Below are positions 39,332-47,039 of a stretch of DNA of 64,000 nt, in pieces. Position numbers and translations under genes: made by a program. Below the pieces are notes generated by a model. The model saw only the letters and a program-made list of their open reading frames with translations. It was not told the origin of the DNA and ran no database searches. Source of the DNA: Brenneria izadpanahii (GTDB lineage: Bacteria; Pseudomonadota; Gammaproteobacteria; Enterobacterales; Enterobacteriaceae); assembly GCF_017569925.1 (NCBI RefSeq), contig NZ_CP050854.1, forward strand, positions 2,666,001 through 2,730,000, written 5' to 3'. Each line of letters opens with the position of its first letter. Position 1 is the stretch's first letter.

Positions 39332-40099
39332 ATGAATCCCCCGGCTTTTCATGCGGTACCCTCCCCCTGCGGACGATGTAAAAATAGCGGTAACTTAGAT
39401 TTCGATTTCACCATGGCGTTCCAGCCGATAGTGGACTGCGCTACCCGGCGCATTTTCGGCTACGAGGCGTTAGTGCGGGGAACAAATAATGAGTCGGCGT
39501 ACAGCATTATTTCGCAGGTCAGCGAGGATAAACTTTACGGATTCGACCAACAGTGCCGTATCAAGGCGATCGCGTTGGCGGCCAAACTGCGGTTGTCCGG
39601 CATACTCAGCATTAATTTTTTGCCCAACGCCATCTACCAGCCGGAGCGCTGTATTCGCTCCACGCTGCAGACGGCGCGAAGCTGCGGTTTTCCCATCGAA
39701 AATATTATGTTTGAGTTCACCGAAACGGAACAGGCCATCGACAACAAACATATCCAGCATATCGTCTCCTACTATAAAAGCCTCGGTTTTCACACCGCCA
39801 TCGATGATTTTGGCGCGGGCTATTCCGGGCTGAATCTGCTGGCGGACTTTCAGACCAATATCGTAAAGCTGGATATGGCGCTGATTCGCAATATCGATAA
39901 GGACCAAACGCGGCAAATTATCGTGCTCAACACGATCCGCATGTTGAAAGAACTGAACGTCAGCATACTGGCGGAAGGTATTGAAACCCGACAGGAGTAC
40001 GTTTTTCTGCATGGACTGGGCATTGACTACGCGCAGGGATACTATTTCGCGCGGCCGGGTTTTGAATCTCTGCCGGAGGTCGATCTGGCGCTGATTTAG
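39332..40099 (+). CDS. EAL-domain c-di-GMP phosphodiesterase (stand-alone, with N-terminal CxxC)
   Basis: 255 residues. The EAL domain starts at MAFQPIVDCATRRIFGYEALVRG. Catalytic residues of active EAL enzymes are present: Glu in EALVRG, Asn in LSINFLP, Glu in FEFTETE, the DDFGAGYSG loop, Lys in IVKLDM and Glu in LAEGIET. It is therefore probably an active enzyme that cleaves c-di-GMP to pGpG. Before the domain there is a short stretch with two cysteines (CGRCKNSG), perhaps a metal or redox site. No membrane segment. Confidence 0.88.
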   Translation: MNPPAFHAVPSPCGRCKNSGNLDFDFTMAFQPIVDCATRRIFGYEALVRGTNNESAYSIISQVSEDKLYGFDQQCRIKAIALAAKLRLSGILSINFLPNAIYQPERCIRSTLQTARSCGFPIENIMFEFTETEQAIDNKHIQHIVSYYKSLGFHTAIDDFGAGYSGLNLLADFQTNIVKLDMALIRNIDKDQTRQIIVLNTIRMLKELNVSILAEGIETRQEYVFLHGLGIDYAQGYYFARPGFESLPEVDLALI

Positions 40100-40218
40100 C
40101 GAAAACGGCCAGCGGATGGCTTTAACTCACTCGACTGAGCTGATTGTTCGACGGCCTGTACCGGACGATGCTTAGGATTAATTAAATTTCACACTGAATT
40201 GATTTATATTTATCAAAG

Positions 40219-40956
40219 TCATTTTGCGGGAAAAAGCGTGATAACGTCGTACTCGGAAAGTGGGCCGGAGAACACGAATCCCTGAATACCTATTTTTTCA
40301 CAACAGGGTATCATTTTAAGATCCTCTATATCTTCGATGCCTTCACAAATAACTTCAGCGCCACTGTCAAGGCAGAAAAAAAGCATCTGTAAAAACCTTT
40401 CATACTTTATCCTGGATTTTCCAATTCCATTAACAATACCGCGATCAATCTTAATGGTATCGAACTTATAATCTTTCAAATTTTCTTCTTGCAACATGCC
40501 GATGCCAAAATCATCTAATGCTATTAGTAATCCGCGATCTTTTATATAATCAAGAAAATTCAAATGAATTATTAAATCATCAGGTGTGATATTTTCATTA
40601 ATTTCAATCTCAATATTTCTGATACACAATGAGTATTCCAAACATTTGTTTATCAAATAATCTATTGTTTCATAGTCACCTAACAAAAGATGAGAAAGAT
40701 TAAAACTGATTTTTTTATCATTTAATTTTACTAAAAAATTAACAACTGAATCAATTACAAGATATGTTGCTGCTTTTATGCTTCCTATATTTTCCAAATC
40801 TTTTATTACATCAAAAACTGGCAGAGCTTCTCCTTGGGAGTTAAAAAACCTTGATAATGCTTCTAATTTGTAAACCATTCCGGAATGTAGGCTCATTACA
40901 GGCTGATAAACAATCCTATGGATACAATATTTTTCTAATGGTTTTAAACCCTGCAT
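40219..40956 (-). CDS. EAL-domain protein, AT-rich and divergent
   Basis: 245 residues. The motifs KLEALSRF, FNLSHLLLG, IEIEINE, LDDFGIGML, IKIDRG and ICEGIEDI correspond to the active-site residues of EAL phosphodiesterases, so activity is possible, but the loop after DDFG is altered (GIGML instead of GAGYS). Base composition is much more AT-rich than the preceding EAL gene, which points to separate origin. It is convergent with that gene. Confidence 0.8.
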   Translation of the reverse strand: MQGLKPLEKYCIHRIVYQPVMSLHSGMVYKLEALSRFFNSQGEALPVFDVIKDLENIGSIKAATYLVIDSVVNFLVKLNDKKISFNLSHLLLGDYETIDYLINKCLEYSLCIRNIEIEINENITPDDLIIHLNFLDYIKDRGLLIALDDFGIGMLQEENLKDYKFDTIKIDRGIVNGIGKSRIKYERFLQMLFFCLDSGAEVICEGIEDIEDLKMIPCCEKIGIQGFVFSGPLSEYDVITLFPAK

Positions 40957-41430
40957 AGACGCTTACTTTTATGGTTATAAAGTAGGCTAACATTAATACA
41001 AGGGTAAGTTTGTGTTAAATCGTTTCTATCGATCAATAACACCATAATGATAGCCATATACTATCATGATTAAACAATTGATCGTTATATCCTATTATGA
41101 TATATTTCAATATAATATCGTAACTGGGTGGGATATTGAGGTGAACGTGATGTACATCAGGAGCCGAAGTTCTTTACTCATTAATGCTTGACGTTGTAGC
41201 TTGTAGAAAGATTTATGATGGAATTTATATATTTTTCAAAAAGTTTTGGTGAAAAGACATGATCTTGAGCTCCCTTACATAGATTAGAAAATATCGCCTG
41301 TATTACTCACAACAATGTTTTTACCATGCGGAAAGTTCCGATTGGTAAGATTAACATATGATTGCTTAATTCATGATGAGCACGTAAGCGGTCCTTAGAA
41401 AAACAGCTATAGCGTGAACAGGTATTCCAG
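40957..41430. promoter_or_regulatory. AT-rich divergent region between EAL and PilZ genes
   Basis: 474 bases, strongly AT-rich, a typical target for H-NS-type silencing. It holds the promoters of the flanking divergent genes. No coding sequence recognised. Confidence 0.35.
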
Positions 41431-43161
41431 ATGATTACACAGAATATCAACCCTTCAGCAAAAGTGATTTCCTCATTGCTTCAGCATAAACATACGCTGT
41501 CTGTATATATTAAGGAAATGCCCTTTTCGCTGACAGCGAAAGTTATGGATTTAGAACTGATCACAGGACGTATAACATTTGAAATAGAGTACCCAGCGGT
41601 GGATATTCAGGAATACTTATCCAGTAATGGAATAAGTTTTGACCTGGAAGCCCTGAAAGGCGCGCATCATACTGAACGGGATATATACAATCTTAATAAT
41701 GTCCCTTGCATTCTCGTTAAGATAAACAGAATGCAATATCAACTGGAATGCCAACTCCCTGAATCCGTATTTATACAAGAAAACAGAGGGGCTATCCGTA
41801 TCCCATTTATATTCGGTATGCGAGGGCGTGTCAGCATTGAAGTATATCCACATGAGTTAAAAGTTACGGGGAGTCTGCATAACTTATCTGTCGGCGGTTG
41901 CATGATCGATGTTGATCTGTCGGATTGTGTAGCTCTAGGCATAAATCAAACGCTTCCAGGAATTACCTTAGAATTTCCTAACGGAGAAACCTTTTGGGCG
42001 GAGGGTAAGATTCGTCATATACGCCCTTTTGGCAACCATGGATATGCAGCCATTGGCATTCAGTTTATTAACTTATCATCATCACAAACTGAAGCATTAT
42101 ACCATTATGTAAATGAGTCAGAACGAGAAGCCATTTACCGAACTGGCTCGAGCGATAAAGTTGATCATCCATCTCCTCTATTCATTCCCGGTGTTAAGGA
42201 GAAAATGATTCTGCAATATGAAATTCAGGAACGAGAGAAGCTCACGCGCCGGCTTCCTGCTGAAAAGGCTGTAATGAATATAGCCCACCAACTCCAGATC
42301 GGTCTGATATATATCAAAAACCATAATCTGTTCCCTATTAAGATATTTTATAGCAGTGTCGACATATTGCTCAATCTGGTTAAAGAAGATCGAAAAAATT
42401 TTTTGTACGCTCTCGCTTTTTTACGAGATGAGTCTGATTGGGTAAGGCATGCCATAGTGGTTGCAGGGCAACTTGCTGATATACTGTTCTTGCGCGATCC
42501 CTATAATGATCAGATACGCGAAGCCGTGTTAGGGACGTTGCTTCACACGATGGGAAAAGCGCTCCTAATTAGCGTAAACTTGCCTTCACTTAAAGTGGAT
42601 ATGACTCCCCCTCAAAAGAATATTCTCAAAGGCCATGTAATCGCGCTAAGTGAAAAATTAAAGGAGTTAGGTTGGGAACCGAGTCCGGTATGCAGAGATG
42701 TGATTGAAAACGCTAATGAGCGTCTCGACGGCGCAGGTTATCCGAATGGAAAGCGTCATTTTGAGCTTTCATATTTGATTCGATTAGTTTCGGTAATCAA
42801 AGCTGTTAATAAGTTAATATATGCACGTAATGGTATTCCTCCCCGTACGCCACTGGAAGCCTACCGTTATATAAATGAAGCCGAGAATGCCTATGATAAG
42901 GCTGTTTTAATGGAATATATCCGGACATATGGTAAAAATCCAATAGGTACATTAGTTAAATACAGCGGAGGGTTTCTCGCCTGGGTAATGGATGTAAATG
43001 ATAAGGGGGAACCCATAAAAGTAAATATTACTAAAAATCTTCGGTTCCCAGAAAGCAATATAAATAGCATTCTTTCCAAAAGCGATCTATTACAAATTGG
43101 TAAGCTTGAAGGCGTAGTAAACCCAACGGACTATGGCGTAAAAGTCGGCTTTATTGAGTAA
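41431..43161 (+). CDS. PilZ-domain protein fused to a degenerate HD-GYP-like domain
   Basis: 576 residues. Residues 1-110 resemble a YcgR-type N-terminal domain. The PilZ domain at about 115-230 has both c-di-GMP binding motifs: RxxxR as R119-GAI-R123 and NxSxxG as N151-LSVG-G156. The C-terminal part (about 290-500) has an HD-GYP layout, but the metal ligands are lost: HD is HT (LLHTMGK, residues 371-376) and the HHExxDGxGYP motif reads NANERLDGAGYP. The domain probably cannot cleave c-di-GMP and may act as a scaffold or output module. It is flanked by EAL and LuxR genes; a role in a c-di-GMP response is inferred. Confidence 0.8.
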   Translation: MITQNINPSAKVISSLLQHKHTLSVYIKEMPFSLTAKVMDLELITGRITFEIEYPAVDIQEYLSSNGISFDLEALKGAHHTERDIYNLNNVPCILVKINRMQYQLECQLPESVFIQENRGAIRIPFIFGMRGRVSIEVYPHELKVTGSLHNLSVGGCMIDVDLSDCVALGINQTLPGITLEFPNGETFWAEGKIRHIRPFGNHGYAAIGIQFINLSSSQTEALYHYVNESEREAIYRTGSSDKVDHPSPLFIPGVKEKMILQYEIQEREKLTRRLPAEKAVMNIAHQLQIGLIYIKNHNLFPIKIFYSSVDILLNLVKEDRKNFLYALAFLRDESDWVRHAIVVAGQLADILFLRDPYNDQIREAVLGTLLHTMGKALLISVNLPSLKVDMTPPQKNILKGHVIALSEKLKELGWEPSPVCRDVIENANERLDGAGYPNGKRHFELSYLIRLVSVIKAVNKLIYARNGIPPRTPLEAYRYINEAENAYDKAVLMEYIRTYGKNPIGTLVKYSGGFLAWVMDVNDKGEPIKVNITKNLRFPESNINSILSKSDLLQIGKLEGVVNPTDYGVKVGFIE

Positions 43162-43294
43162 ATCGAACTTTTGTCTGCTTACAGACAGTCCTTTGCAACA
43201 TCGTCCATTTCTGTGATCCTGCCTGGGTGCGCCTGACAGTATGCGGTAGGTCTGGTCTGAAAAGGCTATGCCTGCTTGCGCCAAGATACGTATT

Positions 43295-44431
43295 TTAGTA
43301 ATAAATCCAGCAGATAAGTTGGTTTAATAATGAGGTCAGCTCAGTTTTATTTTTCGTACCGGTTTTACCTAATATTATTTTTATACGCTGACGAGCATGT
43401 TCATAGGTAATGCCGATCATCTCTGCGGATTCGATTAAACTAAACCCCTTTGCCAACAGATGGCAAAGCTTTGCTTCAGTATCAGTGACCTTGTAAAGGT
43501 TCTTTAATAGATTAATATCCAGTTCTCCTTTGTGAAGGCTGGCATCTATTATTGAAATTAAAATTAATGCAGGTGTATTTAACAAAGGCTTGCCGAGATC
43601 TCTACTTACTCGAGTGAATTTTATAATTAAATTCTTAAAACCCCACTGTACCCCAAGCATCTGCGGCGGACCAAGCGGCGAGCCATTTAGCACTCTAACT
43701 TTCTCGGCGACAATATTATTCAATGCATTATTTCTAAAACTGATAATCCCCTGCCGACAGCGAACGAAATCCCCTTGAGAAATAAACGCCTCAGCGCGAA
43801 GATTCATTTCAAAAAGCTTCATTTTTTCATCAACGACGAGCGACGCGTCCGCTAAAGATAAGGAGATCGCCGCTTCCGCGGCTACACGCTGCCGTATATT
43901 ACTCACGCGCTTCTCCGCTGCGAGAACTCTTAATAACGGCATCTTAATGGCGGATAACAACCGGAAACAATGTGAATCGAGCATCCTGCTGGCGTTTAAC
44001 GAGTAATTGAAACAAAGGAAAAAGTTATCCTGCGGCCCAACATCTATTTTTATACCGGCCCAGGCAATGCGCTTTCCTAACTTGGCATGATAATCGCAGT
44101 AATATTCGGTATTTTTAAACGTATAAGCCGGCATTTCCTTCTCGGAAACAAATACAGTTCCGCTGGGCCTAGCGGTAAGAATCGGGGCCCACGGGTTAAT
44201 GCTGATATAATAACGCCTATAGCTATCCGCGATTGCATCATCAACGCCATACCAGCTAAGAGTCAGCGCCTTACTGGCGGATGGCTCATGGTGAACTGAA
44301 TGCAATGAAGTGCCAGGAATGATTTCAGCCATCCTCTTTAACACTTCCTCCCAGGTAATTTCTCCCCACGCCGCACTTTCCAGTATATAAGCTATTTCAA
44401 TCACGTCATCGTCTAATGATTGTTTTTTCAT
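43295..44431 (-). CDS. LuxR-family transcriptional regulator with N-terminal sensory domain
   Basis: 378 residues from the ATG at 44431, which has a GGAGGA site; a longer frame from 44479 is less likely. The C-terminal HTH is visible (KVTDTEAKLCHLLAKGFSL, then IESAEMIGITYEHARQRIK). The N-terminal 250 residues look like a GAF/PAS-type sensor (YRRYYISINPWAPILTARPSG, FKNTEYYCDYHAKLG) and not like an acyl-homoserine-lactone domain. The signal is unknown. It lies divergently upstream of the pilus cluster and may regulate it. Confidence 0.75.
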   Translation of the reverse strand: MKKQSLDDDVIEIAYILESAAWGEITWEEVLKRMAEIIPGTSLHSVHHEPSASKALTLSWYGVDDAIADSYRRYYISINPWAPILTARPSGTVFVSEKEMPAYTFKNTEYYCDYHAKLGKRIAWAGIKIDVGPQDNFFLCFNYSLNASRMLDSHCFRLLSAIKMPLLRVLAAEKRVSNIRQRVAAEAAISLSLADASLVVDEKMKLFEMNLRAEAFISQGDFVRCRQGIISFRNNALNNIVAEKVRVLNGSPLGPPQMLGVQWGFKNLIIKFTRVSRDLGKPLLNTPALILISIIDASLHKGELDINLLKNLYKVTDTEAKLCHLLAKGFSLIESAEMIGITYEHARQRIKIILGKTGTKNKTELTSLLNQLICWIYY

Positions 44432-45076
44432 TTCAAATTCCTCCACAAACCGAAAGGTAAAATGCAAAAACATTCTCACTATTCCTGCTTATAAGATTTT
44501 ATTTAACCACTCCCAATTGGGAGGTTTTAATACAGAGACTTATATGCAAAATCAGCAAAAAAACATAACGAGTACATGCAGCTGCAACATATTTACAACG
44601 GTAACGCCAACGACATGCGCAAGCGAAAAAATAGAAAATCAGGAAAGATAACTGATAGCACAGATTAAATATATTTCAACTTTCGCTCACAATTTGGGGC
44701 AATGACAACACTAACATTTGCCATATTCCGATATGGCGATTATCGCCGTTCTGACGCCCAACGCGTTTTTCACCTTACGCTGCGGGCAAAAATGTCAGGA
44801 TGCGGACGCGCGGTGAAATCGCGCATTTGATCATCGGTTTCAACGGGTAAAAGTATTCGGCGGGGAGAATGGAAAAGAAGAAAACATGGCGCGGAGAAAC
44901 GATGAATATCTGACTGTGGATGCCAGGTCATTTGCGCCGGCCGTCGCTGAGCAACGCTCTGACTCGCCGGCGTTGCAACCGCGCCTGATAAAAAGTTTCG
45001 CGGGGTCTTAATGTGAGCCGCTGTTGGTCAAATCAGCGCTCGCAAAGAAAAATCACGCTGAGGAATAGATAGGAAA
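44432..45076. promoter_or_regulatory. Long intergenic region upstream of the ecp cluster
   Basis: 645 bases, AT-rich to 44700 and then GC-rich. It should contain the divergent LuxR-type promoter and the ecpR promoter. A 27-codon frame at about 44730 has no known relatives. No repeats or mobile-element ends were found. Confidence 0.35.
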
Positions 45077-45580
45077 ATGACAGGTTCAGCTTTTAATCAT
45101 CATTTTTTTAACTTGGGCATCAATTATTTACATGAATTAATTAAAGTACGGCAAGATAGAGTCCTTTATTTGGATTTTTCCCGGAAGAATTTCAAAGAGT
45201 TTTCATTAAAAATTCTTTTGTTATACGTTTCTGCCGGGAAAAAAATAACGCTTTTTTGCGATGATCACACGCTTCCTGTCGCATTATATCTTCGCAAGAT
45301 ATCAAACAATATCTTCATCGTAAGAATAACAGCGGGAGACGCCGTCTTATTGAATGACTTACGGTTAGTAGCTAAAGGTAAACAACCCGTCATTCCTGAA
45401 GAAAACGAAAAAAACAGCTTAACAAGGAAGGAGTTCAACCTCTTGGACAAAATCTTGTGCGGTAAAAGCATCATTTCAATCTCGAAAGAGAATATTGAGC
45501 CAAAAAAAACAATTTACTCACGCGTCCGGAGCATTACCAGAAAGATGAAAGTAAAAAAAATTGCAATGCTGATTATTTAA
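45077..45580 (+). CDS. ecpR: LuxR-type regulator of the common pilus (EcpR-like)
   Basis: 167 residues. The C-terminal helix-turn-helix (SLTRKEFNLLDKILCGKSI, then ISKENIEPKKTIYSRVRSI) has the LuxR/FixJ arrangement. The N-terminal part (FFNLGINYLHELIKVRQDR) resembles E. coli EcpR (MatA) in layout. EcpR activates its own operon and represses flagella in E. coli. It lies 96 bases upstream of ecpA on the same strand, the position expected of ecpR, though the sequence is divergent and shorter than the E. coli protein (196). Confidence 0.7.
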   Translation: MTGSAFNHHFFNLGINYLHELIKVRQDRVLYLDFSRKNFKEFSLKILLLYVSAGKKITLFCDDHTLPVALYLRKISNNIFIVRITAGDAVLLNDLRLVAKGKQPVIPEENEKNSLTRKEFNLLDKILCGKSIISISKENIEPKKTIYSRVRSITRKMKVKKIAMLII

Positions 45581-45676
45581 TTAATCAGTCTGCAAGAACT
45601 TAGGAAAACCTCCTAAGAAGTTAATGAAATACCATATTAAAACTCAATATCGGTCTCAAATAAAAAGGAAGTCCCA

Positions 45677-46255
45677 ATGAAAAAATTAGTTTTAGCTACA
45701 TTAACCGCCTCATCATTCATTAGCTTCGCTGCCTTAGCCGATGTCACGGCGTCCGCCACGGCAAGCTGGGATGCGAGCGCGACCAAAGACACGACCAGCA
45801 CTTTGGTCGTCACCCCGCTTAAATCGCTGACCTTTGAATACGCGGAAGGCATCCAGGCTTTTAATACCCAGGACGGCGCTTTCGATATCACTATTCAAGG
45901 TCAGTCCGGCGCAACCGACTTTACTCTGACGTCCCAGATTGTCAGCAATACCCTGACGCGCAGCACCGATGCTTCCACGCTGGACGTAGGCGTCGTCTGG
46001 AACGGCACCGCCCTGTCCAACAGCAGCGCAACAACGCTGATCGACACGGCCAACAGCGTTTCTTCCGGTCTGGAATCGTTGGCGGTAAGTTCGGCTTACG
46101 CCGGCAGCGATCGCGCCAGCACCCAGGGCGCCTTCACCTTTTCCATTGATTCCGCCACTTCCGACGGCTCCACTGCGGCCTCCTTCGCCGATCTGGCGGA
46201 CGGCTACTGGAGCGGCGACGTGAAAGTTCAATTTACCGCTAACTGGACGATTTAA
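45677..46255 (+). CDS. ecpA: Common pilus major subunit EcpA
   Basis: 192 residues. A signal peptide ends at AALADVTASA. The mature sequence closely follows E. coli EcpA (MatB): ATASWDASATKDTTSTLVVTP, LKSLTFEYAEGIQAFNTQDG, and the C-terminal strand WSGDVKVQFTANWTI that probably donates to the next subunit. EcpA polymerises into adhesive fibres that mediate attachment to host surfaces and biofilm formation. First structural gene of the operon, followed by a strong hairpin. Confidence 0.93.
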   Translation: MKKLVLATLTASSFISFAALADVTASATASWDASATKDTTSTLVVTPLKSLTFEYAEGIQAFNTQDGAFDITIQGQSGATDFTLTSQIVSNTLTRSTDASTLDVGVVWNGTALSNSSATTLIDTANSVSSGLESLAVSSAYAGSDRASTQGAFTFSIDSATSDGSTAASFADLADGYWSGDVKVQFTANWTI

Positions 46256-46306
46256 TCGCTCCTGGCGCACAGCGGCTGAACTGGCGCGATTTTAATACTG
46301 TTCAAG

Positions 46307-46350
46307 ATTAAAGAAGGGGCTTCCCCTTCTTTAATGGGGTTTTTTATTTT
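46307..46350 (+). terminator. Hairpin-plus-T-tract between ecpA and ecpB
   Basis: A perfect 13-bp inverted repeat (46307-46319 with 46323-46335; ATTAAAGAAGGGG / CCCCTTCTTTAAT) with a 3-base loop is followed by GGGG and TTTTTTATTTT right before the ecpB ATG at 46351. It would act as a partial terminator or RNA-stabilising structure, giving more pilin than usher and chaperones. Confidence 0.75.
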
Positions 46351-47028
46351 ATGAAAAGATTCTTTATTTTCTCCTGGCCTGTTTTAGCCCTGCTGCCTTT
46401 TATGGCCCAGGCGGTCAATGTTGGCAAAGTGACATCTATGATGGCGCCTGATGAATTCAGCCTGTCAAAAGAGATTACCAACACGACCGATTCCGCGCGC
46501 TTTGTCAGCGTAACGGTTTACCGCATATCTTCCCCCATGGCCGAAGGCGTCATTATTCCGATGGAAAGCAAAGCGGAATTGTTATCAACCCCTTCAAGCC
46601 TGATCCTGCCAGGCAATGCCAAAGATAATTTCCGTTTTTTTTATAACGGCCCTACTGACGACAAAGAGCGTTATTACCGGCTTTCATGGACGGATGAACC
46701 CATTACGGAATCGGGACATACGCAAAAAAGCAAACAAGGCCAGGCCACGACGTCCGCCGTTATCAATACCATATTAGTCGTGGGGCCGCGTAACGAAAAT
46801 TTCGATTTCAAGCGCCAGGGCGACACCATATATAACAGCGGCAATGCGGCATTCCGTGTTATTTCATTTGGCGCATGTAAAGACAAAAAACAGGATCAGG
46901 GCAAAGGATGCCGGGAACGGTATTACATCATGCCCGGAATGAGCGTCAAAATAAAATATACCGATATTATGGACCAAAAAACACGCATCGGCATTTGGCA
47001 TGGCAAGACATATATAAATGTAAAATAA
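46351..47028 (+). CDS. ecpB: Common pilus periplasmic chaperone EcpB
   Basis: 225 residues. A signal peptide ends at PFMAQAVNVG. The protein has the layout of the Ecp chaperones: SKEITNTTDSARFVSVTVYR, FFYNGPTDDKERYYRLSW and TSAVINTILVVGPRNENF. It protects pilin subunits in the periplasm. Paralogue of EcpE (51238-51918) in the same operon; both share the DDKERYYR motif. Confidence 0.9.
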   Translation: MKRFFIFSWPVLALLPFMAQAVNVGKVTSMMAPDEFSLSKEITNTTDSARFVSVTVYRISSPMAEGVIIPMESKAELLSTPSSLILPGNAKDNFRFFYNGPTDDKERYYRLSWTDEPITESGHTQKSKQGQATTSAVINTILVVGPRNENFDFKRQGDTIYNSGNAAFRVISFGACKDKKQDQGKGCRERYYIMPGMSVKIKYTDIMDQKTRIGIWHGKTYINVK

Positions 47029-47039
47029 AAGAGCGGAAC

